64,000 nt of DNA, taken from assembly GCF_024713945.1 (NCBI RefSeq), contig NC_134684.1, forward strand, positions 2,275,001 through 2,339,000. Reading direction: 5' to 3'. Shown piece by piece: positions 35,001 to 50,100 of the stretch. The DNA is from Dermatophagoides farinae (lineage: Eukaryota > Arthropoda > Arachnida > Sarcoptiformes > Pyroglyphidae). The position numbers and the translations under genes were made by a program. Within the stretch, counting starts at the first letter, position 1. Each line of letters begins with the position of its first letter. The notes beneath the pieces were generated by a model. The model searched no databases. It saw only the letters and a program-made list of their open reading frames with translations, and had not been told where the DNA came from.

Positions 35001-38000
35001 CGTATGTCATTTATTAATTCTTGACCTTTTGAACAGCATCAAACTTTTGCTGCTTTTCATTGCATCATTTACACATGAAGATGATGATTACAACTGTAAC
35101 AATATTGTTTCAACATCTTCTGTATTCAATTGTTTTGTTTTTTTTCTGTTTCTAGTTATTTGTTATCGAGCCAAAAAAAAAATGGAAAAGAAATTCTACA
35201 ATTTCAATTATTATAATCTAAAGAATTTTGAATTGTGATTTGTCATCAACAGATTCTGATGTTAAATGCACACATTTATAAAACTAGGTCAGAATTTATA
35301 AATTACATCATTCAAATTTTTTTTTGGCCATTTTTTTTATCACAACATTTGATAAGAACACAACAGCTTTCTCTTTCATAAGCAAACAAGAATCAAATAC
35401 TTACAATAAGAATGTAAATGATGCTAAAAATTGTCACCGCATCGTTTCTATCTTTTTTTTATTATTATTTTCATCATCATCATCATTAGTTCTATTTATA
35501 TATATATGAAAAAAAAGAATTTATTATTCTCAAAACTACTAAGCATAAGAATCTAAGAATTGAATAAGATGAATGACGACGACATGATACTTATGTCGCG
35601 CTATTCTTTTAAATGATGATGATGATGAAAACAAACTATGAACCTTACCAGTAACTGAAAATAAAAATTGGTGGTACACATGAATGGAAAGAATATCAGT
35701 TCGTCGTAAATATTATATGTTCGTATGATGCTTCTTAACAATTTTATACTGTGGCTACTGGGCGGCGGTTCCCCATTTTATGGTGAACGATGGCAAAATA
35801 GAAGTGGTTTTTTTGATGTGTGATGCAAAAAAAAAGTCGTAGGAGTCATCGCCATCAAAAAAAAAAACTTTGTTTGTCTCTTTAGGACACAAAATGATGA
35901 TGATGATGATAATAATTATAGAAATAAGAATCATCTAACAAACAGCTAAGAAGAATAGTGTAGAAGTAATAATAATAATAAATAAAACAAAAACATTCTG
36001 TCCAATGTGTCTGGATTATTTAGAAATTTTTTTTTCTTGTTCTGTAAAATAAAACAATATTCATTGTGTTTTGGATGGAAGAAAACCGCGAAAACAAATC
36101 GAGATCGAATTTTCATCGATTGTGGTCAACTATGATCCAGTAGTTTTTTGTTTACTTCACTTTGTGTGTGTGTGTGTGTCTTCAATAATTTTGGATGCCA
36201 GATCAAGATCGAACATGTGTGTGTGTGTGTGTGTGTTTGATGATTTTTTTGTGTGCGGCAAACTGATTGATTGACTGAATTTAAACTTGAGTTTATAAAA
36301 TAAACATTTCTTCTTGACTTTGAGATTTAATTTTGGATGATGATGATGATGATTTGAACAAAACAAAAGAAAATTTTTAGTTGATAAATTTCATTACCAT
36401 CATCATCATCATCATTGAATCAAATAGAATTTTCATTTCAAAGTCCAGAAAAATGAAATTTTCATCATTCAACTAAACATTGTGAAAGAATTCATCTTTT
36501 TTCAATAATTTTTTTGGCTGTGAACAATGTGGATTATTGAAAAGAAGAATTTGTCTTTATGATGACATTTGTCGTTGTTGTTGTCATTGATGGCAGCAAC
36601 TGTTGTAGAAAAAAAAATTATCATATCAATTTCAACACAACACAACAATGGTGATCAAATTTATTGATGAAATTAAGTCGCTGGATTCGTAAAGAATTTT
36701 ATTTTTTTTAAAGAAAAAATAAATAAAATTCCTTGACCAGACGAATTCGAAGAACAAATGGTATAGAAATGGAATGGAAAAAATTTTCCGTAATGATCAA
36801 TCATTAAAAGTTGGAAAATATTCCGTGCAACAAAATTATTTAGTTGATATTATGAAACCATTTTCATGACGAAAATTACTTGTTTTTTCTAGTACAATGA
36901 ATGAAAATGAATCAAATTGGTGAAATGAATTCTTCGATAACATCAACAAATATCAACGAAATGATACAGAAACAAAAACAGACAATCATCAAGGTGTGAT
37001 GATTGATTGATTGATTGATATATTGATATTATTTTGAATATATGCTGATTATCATTGATGTATTTTATCTAATTTCCGATTGTTTGTTCTATTTCCATAA
37101 TAAACAGATTTATACTGATTGGGCTAATCATTATCTTAAAAAACGTTACTATGAATTAGATAAACAGCAAAGCCAATTATTATCCAACGACCAATCATCA
37201 TCAAAAATTCCGGCAGCATCATCATCGAAATTGTGTAATAATCGAAATAATCGTCCATTAATCACGTCATTAATCAATGATTTACATGATGGTGTACTAC
37301 TCATACATCTAGTCGAATCAGTTAGTAAGTAGAATGTTTTTTTTTCTCATTTTTTTTTTTTTTTTTTTGATGATAATTTTTGATTCTTCATCACCAATAA
37401 CAAATAATTGATAATTATTTATAACGAATGAATGAAACGAAATTCTTTATACACCAAAAAAAAAATTTATGGCCCAAATTCCATTTTTAATATATGGCAA
37501 GAATTTCACTAACCATGATGATGATGACGGTGGTGGTTGAAATTCAAGATTATAATCATCATCATCATCATTATTATGGAAATTTTTTTTTCAGTAGAAA
37601 AAAAGGGAAAAATAGCTGAAAAATGATATTATACAGCAACTACAGCAACAACAACAACAATATTTCACCATTTGAAATGAGGTTTTTTATTGTTGCCAAA
37701 AAAAAAATGAAAAAAAATCATAACAATAATGATGATGATGATAGCTAATGGATGGTCATATAACCATTATAATGATAGATTCGAAATCATTATGTAGAGA
37801 TGCATTGTCCATCTTGAATTGAATTTTTTTTTTTTTTTGTTCACTAGAATCAATTGTTCTGTTTCATCAGGTCATCTGTACTGATTCTTTTTGTTCAAGA
37901 ATATTGAATTTAATTCAATTTCTGTCTTCAATTTGATTGATTGATTGATTGTATCGATCGAATCATTATTATTATATTCGATTATTACGAATTGCAATTC

Positions 38001-41000
38001 ATCAATTCAATTTTTTTTTTCTTTTCGAGAGGAAAAAAAAGAAAAACAAAAACGAAAAAACAACAATTATGATGATGATAATGTCGAATAAATCAAAATT
38101 AAATCATAAATCGATTCATCTTGAATTCGGTACAACAACAATGAATATATTGTGTACGTCGCAAAAATTCCACAAAGATTTGTGTATTAGTCGTCGTCGT
38201 CGTCGTCGTTTTTTTTCTATTTGATTGATCATTTTTTTGTTTGTTTGTTTGTTTATCCATTTGTTTAAATTGTGTGTGTGTGTGTGTGTATGCTGAGGAT
38301 TCTCTACTCTCCTTGATATAATGATGATGATGCTTTTACGAAAAAAAACCTAAAATTCATTCATTTATTTATTAATATCCTTGGCAAAGAATATTCTCTC
38401 TCTCTTTTTTTTGCTTTGATTCTTGATCGGTAAACGATTTATTAATTCCTTTTTTTTCTTATTCTTTTTCTATTCATTCGTCATCATCATCATCATCATC
38501 ATCATAATTCTCTCTTTCTTTGTAAATTTAGCTGATTCAACATTATTAACGAAAAATGTTGATCATCATACATCAGCTGGAGAAGCTTATAACAATCATC
38601 AAACATCAACAACAACATCATCATCATCACTTACGTTGTCGACGATTACGTTGATGCCAAAAAATGTGAATCAAATGGTAAGTCTATATATATTTAATGA
38701 AAAAAAAGTACTGATCTCCTGGATCTTAGTATGGATTTTTTTTTGTTTGTTTGTTTGCTCCATGTGCGCTAACTTGCCTGACATTCAGATTCTCATTCAC
38801 CACTTTGCTTAGATTCATTCAGGATCATTTGACTGAACATTTGAGGCTTACAGGAGCCATTTGAATGAATGGGGCAAATAAAAAAGGCAACATCACCACC
38901 ATCATCATCATCAAATTTGAATTTATACCGGTGACTCACTTTATTATGGTCATGATGATGATTAGTATACATTCTAACTTTGTTAAGTCTTTTTTTTCTT
39001 TGGATCTTTTTAATAATTCTATATCCTGCAGTGAAAAATGTTATGCTTCAATGTGTTTGTGCATGCTTTGAACACATGGATGTTATGTGATTATTATATG
39101 TGTTCTATCAAAAAAAAAAAAAAAAAAAATTTCAGCAGTTAGTGTATGACTCACACATTTTATTCATTCGTTCATTCACCACTTATACGGTCAGATTGAA
39201 TTCGATTATTGGCATCATTGTGTATTGAATTGGGATTTTTTTTTTGAATTGGTTTAATACTCTCGTACACACACACATGATGGTTCCAATTGATGGAACC
39301 AAAAAAAAAAAAAAAAAAAACGTTCAACATGATGCTTAGTCATACCTTCTCGATACGTGCTACAGTGTGTACGTTTTTTTTTCATAATCGTCATCATGTT
39401 ATTATTATATTCTTATTATGAATTGAATTCTTTTTTATGTTATCTTTCAATTTCATTGTTTTATATTATTCTGGTTTCAGTGTGCACACCAGAATCGATG
39501 ATGACTTTTTGGCTTGTCATAATAATAATTATTTTCTTTTTTTTCATAATGATAATGATCATAATGCTGTTATAATTGTTGCGTGAATTAATGAGTGAGA
39601 ATAATAATAAAAAAAAATTCCTTCAAGCTTCTGTGTGTGTGTGGATAGTGGAACAATTTTTTTTTTGTTTTTGATTCACCACATCACTACTTATTAAACC
39701 ATTTTATTGTGATTGTCTACCCACGTATATTCTGTGGTTACTACACATTACATTTCTAGTTTTTATTTTCATCAATTTTTTTTCCAGGTCAAAATATGAC
39801 AAATTATTAGTCTTATTACTGTTTTTCTTCTGGTTGTTAGCGTAAAAGTGTTCATGAGTCTCATTCTTGTTTGACAAAAAAAAATATCAAATAACATCAC
39901 TATCATTATTGTCATTCTGGTGAATTGAAATCTAAGCAATATGATGATGATGATGATGATGATGATGATAAGCCAAATGTCGCCAGAATTTTTTTTTCTC
40001 TAGTTTACCAAGTTTTTTTTTCTTTTTTGTTATCCAATGAATTGTTTAGGTAATAATAATACAACTAACGAATGGAAATGACGATGATGATGACGACGAT
40101 CCAATTTTATTTCTAATATACACACACATACACACACACACACACACATGGTATACATCGTTTTTATGTAGGCGCCTAATTCTGGGCGTTATTGTACATG
40201 TGTGTGTGTGTGTGTGTGTGCATTGCCCTGGCATCCCATGATGGCTGTTTTGTTCTAATTCTATGTCATGTCTTTCCTTTTCAATCTCTCTATGTTTTGA
40301 TGTGATGTGAAAGTTTAGAATCAAATTCTATCTCTATCTATCTCTCTCTCTCTCTCTATGTACATGTGTGAATGATTCATTCATAGGATGATGACTCACA
40401 TATAGAACAACAACAACAATAACGTATAGAGGTATGTTGTACAAACAGGCAAACATCAATTCCATACGGCAATATATGGTTTGGTCCTGAATTATTTTTT
40501 TTTCTTTCACCCTGTAACCGTTATTTTATAAACATTCAACAGAAATAAAAATGGCCAGGCTATACTATGCACATCATCTCGTTTGAAATATTCGATTTTC
40601 TTACAAAGAATCAATTTTCTCTCTGTACACACACACACAGTAGGAACATTTTGTGAATGACAGAGAAAATAATTTTTTTTTTTTACTATTATTCTTAAGC
40701 ATCTGCATCATTTAAAACATTTTTTTTTACATGTGTGTTTCTGTCTGTTTTTCCTCGAAATATACTTAAATTAAAAATAAGAAGCCGAAAAAAAACATCA
40801 GCTTTTTTGTTGGCTTCTTTCTTCATTTTATTCACTTTGTTTCGTTGTTGTTGTCGATGTATGTAGGCCATGAGGTGATTACCGGCAAACATTTTTTTTT
40901 TCGTTTGTTGTTGTTGTTATTGTTGGTTATTGAACCTATAGTGATCGATTTGATAATTCAACGATGACAGCATCAATTTTTCATTTCATTTGACAACATT

Positions 41001-41118
41001 TATTCCGTTTATATACAATGTAGGTAATATTTGCTTTAAAAATTCATTGGAATGTTTTTGAATCTAATCAATCAACCATCGTCATGTAGTGTCCTTTAGG
41101 GCAAACAAGTTGATTTTT

Positions 41119-41150
<32 letters not shown>

Positions 41151-44100
41151 ACAACATTTTTAATGTTGTAGTATTTTCAATTTTTGCCAGATAAAGAGAG
41201 ACAGATAGTGAACATTGCATAACCACCTGAGCCATTCATTTTTTTCCCCACTTTCCAAATGTAATGTTGTATGAAAATTTGATTCATTTGCATGTGTGTA
41301 AGCACGAACAAGAACAATGAAAGAAGAAAAAAAAATTCTTCAATTTCAGTTCCGGAACATTACCGGATGATGGAAATGAATCTGGAATTTTTCATTGTTT
41401 TTCTCTTTTGATTATCCTGTGTATATGATGACCTGTTTATATCTGTTTCTGTGTGTGAGAGGAGAGAATAAAAAAAAATTTCAAAGTTTCATTTCTTTTC
41501 CATTGAGATTGAGAGAGTTGGTTGAATTTGATTTTTTTTTCTTTCTTTCTTCACAACTTTCTTTGCATCCATTCTTTTTATTTTTATTGTAAGTTTTTTT
41601 TTCTACTTTTGTCATTATAATAATATCCATTCTATAGAGCATATGTATGGCTCCCGGAATTGTTTCGAATGAATAGAAAACCCAACAAAAAAAATAAAAA
41701 ATAGTCGGGTGAGAGCCGGCTATTTTTATGTATGGTTTGAGTGGTTAAACCAATTCGACCGAATAATCGTTGTGTATGACGATTCTGTCGATTCTATTCA
41801 TTCATACTATATCACTATTGTATCATCATCATCATCATTAATTCCAGTTGAATTCTTGATTCTATTCTATATACATGTTCAGATTGTAATAGAATTTTTT
41901 TTCCATCTTTATTCTTGAATTTTTTGTTTTGTTTTCATCATCATTATCTGGTGGATCTTATTTTCATGAATTCAAGTGCATTCATGTGATGAAACATTGT
42001 TCATGTGTGTATCATGATGCCGGAGTATATCAAGATTATGTTTCTGATTCCACTGATTCTGTGCTATTAGTTGTGATGAAATTGTCTTGAAATAATAATA
42101 ATTCTGTTTTATTGTTGTTAACTATTACTTTATGGCTAGCCACATTTTCATGATGATGATGATAATGATCATATATGGCCAACAAACATTAATGAAAAAA
42201 AAACAAAGACAATTAAAAACTATGTACCGGAACTGTTGTTGTTGTTGTTGTTGTTATTGTTCGGATGTGAAGATTGTAGTTTGCAATATATGCAATTTCT
42301 AATTTTTATCTATCCACAATGTGTGATGACTTTATTTCTAAATTTTCATTTTTTTTCTGATTTCATATTCATTGCATCATCCATTTGTAGTAATGTTTAT
42401 TTTTTTCGGAAAACAAAAGTTTTCTTTTTTTTTCGTTTGTTTGTGTTTTCACAACAACAACAACAACAACAACAACAACAGAACATAATCCAATTTATAT
42501 ATTGATCAAATGGTTTCAATTTGTTCATTTTTATTTAGTTTATCCTTGTGGTATTCTAGTAGTAGTAGTAGTAGTGGTGGTAGTTGTGTTGATTTTTCTT
42601 TTGTTTTTCGATAACCAGAAAAAGCGAAAGGAAAAAAAATTCAATTATCATTTGTGTACTGAAAAGAAGAAAAAAAACATTCAAGTCAATTTTCAATAAA
42701 AAGGAAAATTGAAAATAAATTTCAAATGTACCCATGTACCATGTTTCAATCATCAACCATGAATTTTCTTATATATTCGATCGATACTAATGATGATGAT
42801 GATGATCTTTATTGTGCATGTGGATACAAACATCATCATTATAATATGTATGTGTGTATTCAATATCTTAAGGGCATGATTACTTGGAGGATAATCATAA
42901 GCAGAAGAAAAAATGAAAAAAAAAATTCCTTTATTTGCCACAAAATTGTCATCATCATAAATACACAGGATATACAGGATATACAGGTACACAAGTAGTA
43001 GTATCCTGACAAATAAACAAACAGCAAAAAAAAAGTGAAAGAATTTCCGTGTGGCATCCGAATGATATTTTCATCATTGAAAATGAGGAGAGAGAGAGAA
43101 AGAGAGAGGCTAACCAAACAATCAAACTCTACAATGGTGTGAATGACCAAAGTGAAGGTATTCTATTTTTTTTTTTTTTTAGGCAATGTTGATCATAGCG
43201 ACCACCCAATATGAATTTGTGTTTCCATTCTCTCCTGTTTGATTTGGTTTGGTCATTTTTTTTTTTTTTTGGTTCATCTATAGCTTAATTTATGAATGAA
43301 AGTGATTTTGTTTGGGTTTTAGAGGAAAAAAAAACTCACAACAACAAAAATAAATGAATGAATGAATGATGGCCATGGGAAACGTGAAATAACATTTTTT
43401 TTCATTTTCATTTTGTTTCTTGACGACAACGACATAAAGTTGTTGTTGTTGATGATGATGATGATGGTAAACTACCATAATAATCATTATGGCCATCATC
43501 ATCATCATCATCGTAATTCATGTAACATCAAATTCATGCTTGTATATAATGTGGTGTGGTATAAAGAATTTTGATGCACTACACACACACATGAATAAAC
43601 AAACAAACAAATGTAATGTACATTGGATCATCATCGTCATTTTTTTTTCTAGATGAACTTTGTTCTTTTTATAATATTTGCCAGTAAATTTGAATACGTG
43701 AGTATGTAGCTTGAATATACACTTCAACGAAAAGTATATAAAGGTGTATTGCATGTTTATTAATGCAGTGGTTTTCAACCAATTTTTTTTTCTTTGTTTG
43801 TTTGTTCACGATTTTTTTGCATTTATGTTTCCATTAAATTTTGTGATCAAAGGGTAACATTTTTTTTTGTTTTGTTTGTACATAGTATGGAAACGCTTAA
43901 ATCACTGCTTCTATATCGTGTTAATGAATGAATGAATGAATGAATGAAACATTCCAAAGTGTAAAATCTATGATTATCAATCAATCATTTTGTTGCTATT
44001 CCCCATACACTTGTGAATGGCAAAAAATCATGATGTTTTCTTCATTCATAAGAAGAAGAAGAAGAAGAAGAAGAAAATCAAAATCTAATCGAATCAGTAA

Positions 44101-47100
44101 AAAAAAACAAAAATTCATTCAGATCAAATCATTATTATGGCCAATCATTATTTCTTTTTTTTTTTATTCGATTTCGTGATCACGTTCACCATTTATTATG
44201 TATGTGGATCAACAAAAAAAAATTTTTTTTTTGTTTGATTTTCGTGTGATTGTTGCTGTTGTTGTTGTCGTTGTTTTTTTTACTTTGACGGATCTAGAAA
44301 CTCTTTTATATTTCTCATTCTAAATCAAATATAAGAATTAGAAGGGAATTTTGTCCATGTTGTTTTCCATCTCCTGCTGCTGTTGCTGCTACAGTTTTCT
44401 TTTGATCTCCAATATCAGTATTTGTTGAATAATATTCAATACACTACACTACCTACCTAACATGTCGATGATTATCATCGACATTTGCTATAATGATGAT
44501 GATGATGATAATGATCATACAGTGACAAACTAAACCGACAAAAAACATTGGTGGCCGCATCCAATGGCAACGTATGTTTGTAAATATATTTATATATATC
44601 GGTGTGATGTGTCTGTGTGTTTTTATGTCGCGATCGCAGTATATGAGGACATTCAACATTATATCGGTGAAAGAACGATGCTGATACTGGTGGTGATGAT
44701 GATGATTTTGATTTTGATTTCGAAGGAAACAAGATACCACACCATTATATTGAAAATATTTCCTTGAAACACACACACAAACAAACATAATCAGTGCAAA
44801 TTAATTCATTCAATATTTGATTATATTTTACGGCCACAAATAAAAAAAAAACGGATTGATTGATCCATCTATAATTGATCAATTCATTCATTCATCGATT
44901 GATATTATTTGTTAAAGAAAAAAAAATCTAAATCTAAAGTTTCCATTCATTATACACCATTGATTGTATATGTATGTATTTGGTGGTTATTATCATGATC
45001 ATTGATAGTCAGTTTTTTTTCAGTTTGACATTTTCGAATTATTTTGATTTTTTTTTTCAATGTTGTGTGTGTGTGTGTGTGTTTGCAATTGATGATTAAA
45101 GCCATTGCCTTTGAACACAAGAGAATCTGTGTTATATTATTTTTTTGGCTTCATATTTTTTCCTTCTCTCTGTTCAAATTCTGAATTCTTTCGTGATTTT
45201 ATAATTCTGTGTCAGTCATGTATGTGTGTGTGTGTGTTAGCTGTCAGACAAATGTCTTGAGATTTTTTTTTTGTTCGAGTTTCTCAACCAACATCACCAC
45301 CACCAACCATCATCGTCATTTTTTTTTTCGCAAACATTTTGAAATTTTAGTTTGTTGCCTGTAGTTTTCTTCTTTATTTCATTCATTCATTCATTCATTC
45401 ATTGCTGTTCGATAATTTTGTGTTTTAGTATTAATTTCATTCTCGTGTATTTTTTTTCATTCTTTCTTTTCTTTTTTTTCTGTTGAAAATAAATAGATTG
45501 CCAACATTGACAGCTGCATTTGTTTTCTGGAACGTTTAGGCATCAACACCAAAGGAATCTATGCAAAAGGTTTGGACATTTTTCAATTGTAAATAAATAT
45601 ACAAAACGATAGATTTTGGGACATATTTTTTTTTTTTGCATTCGTATACCTTGTAGTTTTTTTTAGCTTGTATATCATTTTAAATCGTTTGATGATTCGT
45701 TCGTTTGGTTTTTTTTCTGCTTAGGTTTGCTTAACTGGTTTTTTTTATTCTTGATTTTTTTTTCTCTTTGCCTGTTTCGTGTGAAAAATGACCAAATGAT
45801 GTGTATAATGCTTAAGAATGCTTCGTCTATATATATATAAACTCTTGTGCTCTACTTTTCAATTTCAAAATTTTGATTCTCACCAAGAAAAATTTTCTTT
45901 TTTTCTTTCTTTTTTTTTCTTTACTCATTCTCCAATATTACTACGTAATGTGTGTGTGTGTGTGGTATTTATTAGATATCCATGAAGGAAATTTGAAATC
46001 AATATTGACCCTATTTTTTAACATTTCAAGATATAAACAAAGTTTGAAAAAACAGCAGCAGCAACAACAACGATACACATCCGGAGCCGGAACTCCGCCT
46101 ATAGTGAAAAATCCACATCAAAGTTTATATCATAATGGTGATCTAATGACCATATCATCATGTACAAGTGGTGAAGAAGATGATAATAATACGGCTGGTG
46201 GATTTATGACAGATTTTTCCATTTCATCATCAACACAATCATTAATACTATCTTCATCATTGCCATCATCATCGAATGGTAAAAATTTCATAATATCTTC
46301 ATCCAATATGGCACCACCACCGACATCTGGTGTTACGATTTCGAGGTAAGTTTTCAAAAAAAAATTTCTATCAAAAATTCTATACAAAATTGAAAATTTA
46401 AAACAAATATAATAGAACCAATCTTTCGGTGTGGTCGCTAGAATGTTCTATATTTATAAAAATCATTACGGGTATGACCGATACCCGGCACTATTATATT
46501 AGGTTGTAGTGGCAAAGTTCGTTGTCCTGCCTTTGTTTGTGTGTGTGTGTGTGTGTGTCTGTTCATGTGGATTCTGCTCCTGGAACACACACACACACAC
46601 ATAAAAAAGATCAATAGCCTCGTCTTTTATTTTATATTCTGTTTTATTTAATCGATTTTTTTTTCTAAATTCTTTGTCCATAATATAAATAGATTGCCTA
46701 ACCAGAATCATATCAACAATAATTTCACTGGTTCAGGAAATCATGGTAATAATCATAATAATAAGAACAATAATACAGCAACAACAACAACAAGTAAACT
46801 TGTTCAACCAACAATCAACAACAATAATAATAGTGGCAACAGTAGTAGTATACCAACCATTCCCAGTATCCAGCAGCAACAAAATAATCGAAAATCTTCA
46901 TCAACTAATGCCAAAGGTTTGTATACTATTTTTAAATTTTTGTTTTCCATGACCATTTTCCATAATCTACATTATAATGTTTCATAAGATGCGCATAAGA
47001 TCTGTGTGTGTGTGTGTGTGTGTGAAGCTAAACACTTTCAATCTTAATGATGATTGATAGGATTGAATCGATTTAATTTTTTGAATTACAATTCAATTTT

Positions 47101-50100
47101 TTTTTTCTATTGTACAAGTCTAATTAATCATATCATCGCCGATGGGCGTTCATGCATAAAATATCATCATGGTAATCTGGTTAATGGTCCGAATCAGATT
47201 GTCCGTGGGAATTTCCTTCACACACAAACACACACACACACACACACGTATATTGTAACTATTTCTGACAAACTTTGAAGTTAATTTTTTTTTCGTTTTC
47301 AATGCAAAAAAAAACCATATGGTCAGCGAATAAGAAAAATATTGTTCGGATAAAATGATTTTAATTATTTACATTGAATTGTGTGATTAATTATAGTTGA
47401 ATTTGATTAAATTGCTGATTTGTGTAATGTGTAATTAATCATTGAGTTCGCTTGTCCTTATATCTAATGACAATGATATTACAATGAGATAACATTGGTT
47501 CGAAAAATTTTTTTTTTCATTTCGTTTTTTTGAAATAAAGAAGAAAATAGTTCGCTAAATTTGGAACTTTAATACACACACATACACATGGGTGTATTAA
47601 AGTATTTGTTTTTATTATGAATGATAAGTGCATAATTATGTTTGAAGCAAGATTCAATTGTTCCAATTATATATATTATTACACATTTGCATGTTAATAA
47701 TGACAATAACACTAGTATCATTGATCATTCCCAATGAAGGCAATGCTTGCGAGATTTTTTCATTTTCATTTTCTTTTGTTTTTTTTTTGCAATTATTTTC
47801 AATTGTACATCTTTCGTAAATTCATTTCATTCATTCATTCAGTTATTTCATTTCATCATGATGGTAAAAACATTAAATTTGATCGATACACATAATTCTT
47901 GTCATTTCAATTGCATTTAAATACAAGGGATTTTCCAATTTCATGTGTGTGTGTGTATGATGTGATGTTTAGTTTCACTTTTTCTATTGCATCCTATCCG
48001 GTAAATTTTGTCTAGGTCTTTTTGGTTTTTTTTTCACTGCATTATCGACAAAAAAAAATAATAATAATTCTATGAATTGATCGCGCATGACAATCTACTG
48101 AATGGATACTGAATCCATGCCTGTATTTGGTTCGTCGGTTTTTTTTTGCGCGGCTAGACATATATATTGTTGTATAAATATCATTTGGGTGTTTGTGTTT
48201 GCGTGTGTGTGTGTGTGTGTGTGTATGTATCTGTGACCATAGATGCGACAGACTGGAACATGGTCTGAATCCATCAAATGATGAAGGATGATATACATTT
48301 AGGCGTGTCAAACATCATCATGTGGTTTTGTTGTTGTTGTTGTTGTTGTTGTATTCAGGGCACTTTACATTTGTTGTCATTGATTGTTAGACTTAATTTT
48401 ATGTGGTGGATAGCTAGTAAAATGTTCTTTGTCATTTACCATTTTGCCATTTAATTGACAAAATGGTAAATGTCGTTGAATCCATCCAACAGTTCAAATT
48501 CATTGAATCATTTAAAACATTCGATTTTCCGATGTAAAAAAAACACATCATTTCATATTATCATGAATAAAGTGATTTTGTTCATTTTTCCTATGTGTGT
48601 GTGTGTGTGATCGGTGAAAATGGTCAACTATTCTATTCTATCTTGCATCCATCTAAACAAATTGATTCATTCATGATTTTTTTTTTGAATTATCATTATT
48701 ATGATAATAAAAATGATATAATTTCAATCACATCAATCAATACAATCTTTGATAGAACAAATGAGATAATAGCAATGAGAATCACGTGTCAAAAAAAAAC
48801 TGAATGAATGAATGAATGAATGAACTGCCCTGTTGTTTATTGAATTTCAATTTTCAAAAGAAAATTTTTTTTATCTTGGAACACTTATAAAGGCTGTCAT
48901 TTTTGATTAAAAAAATAAAAAAAAAATAAAGAAAATCCGCTGTCATTCATTCATATTTTACATCAAATTTTTTTTTTCATTTGATTTGATTTTATTTGAT
49001 TTGATCTGTCCAAATATGAACAAAATAAAGGCGTTACATTTGTTTTTCATTTTGATTTTCAGCCACCATCAATGGTGGATAACCAATTTTGACTATAATA
49101 ATGTGAATTTATTCTTTGAAAATTTGACTATTTGAAATCGACATCTTCTTGTCAAAAAAATTAAGTTATAGTCAATATCTTGCACCGTTTTTTTGTTTGT
49201 TGTTTGTTGTTGTTGTTCGTGTGGCCTTTTTGTAAAAAAATTTCTACAACACACACACACACATCTACAAATATGAGCAAAATGGCAAAATGAAAAATTC
49301 GTTTACTTTTTTTTCCATTTCTTTTTCTCTACATTATTATGTTAGATTTACTCTCTGAATTAAATGTTCCACATTTTTGATCCACCATTGTGTGGTGGTT
49401 GTTTTTTTCTGTTTTTTTTATTTTTTTTTTTGCCATGAACATTCGAAAAAAAAATCGCGTAACAAATTCATTAACACACAAATGTTAAATGTTGTTCAAC
49501 AAGTGAATATTTTGTTTGTGGGCCAGGTTTGTTTGAAATATTTTTTGTTTTTTTTTTCAGTGAGAGTTATTGTCGGTTTCCATTCAACCGCTTATCACAA
49601 TATGTGATAATGGCGCCGAAATATCTGTTTGTATAAGAAGAGGTGCTAACAACGAATCCTTTTTCACTAATCAATTGATCCATCAATTGATTGATTCGGA
49701 AAAGAAGTGTCAAATTATTCACTTATAGTTATCATCAACATTTTTTTTTTTTTTGTTGCCTTGAAGTAATTGAATGATGAAAAAAAAGTAAAATGAAAAT
49801 AAAGTATCCAATGAATGAATAAATGAATGTGATTTGATTATGAAACGATTTTTTTTCTCGCTGTTGCCATGACCCAAAGATCTGTGTCTATGTGTGTGTG
49901 TGTGTGTGTAAATTTCCGCATTTAATACAAATCATATCATATTATGTGTGTGTGTGTGTGTGGACACCTACACGTTTTTTTTATTTTGAATTCTCGTTAT
50001 TTTTTTCCATCTTCATTGATCATTTAATATAGTTTTATATGTGTGTGTGTGTAGAAAGAGTATGAATTAAGTTAAAATAAATAATAGGAAAAAAAATGTC

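Larger units (their letters stand above)
38678..45496. other. NAV intron 3 (6.8 kb)
   Basis: Donor gtaagt and acceptor aaatag. It is crowded with microsatellites: GAT at 39942-39969, GT near 40199-40220, TCA at 41121-41150, CAA at 42451-42480, GAA near 44050-44074. No gene was recognised on either strand; open frames are repeat-driven. Confidence 0.65.

Noticed and set aside
39275-39300. tRNA or regulatory hairpin around tggttccaattgatggaacc
   Set aside because: A 7-bp stem in a low-complexity intron; no cloverleaf could be drawn.
48433-48472. microRNA precursor
   Set aside because: The stem is only 14 bp with a 12-nt loop, too short for a typical precursor.
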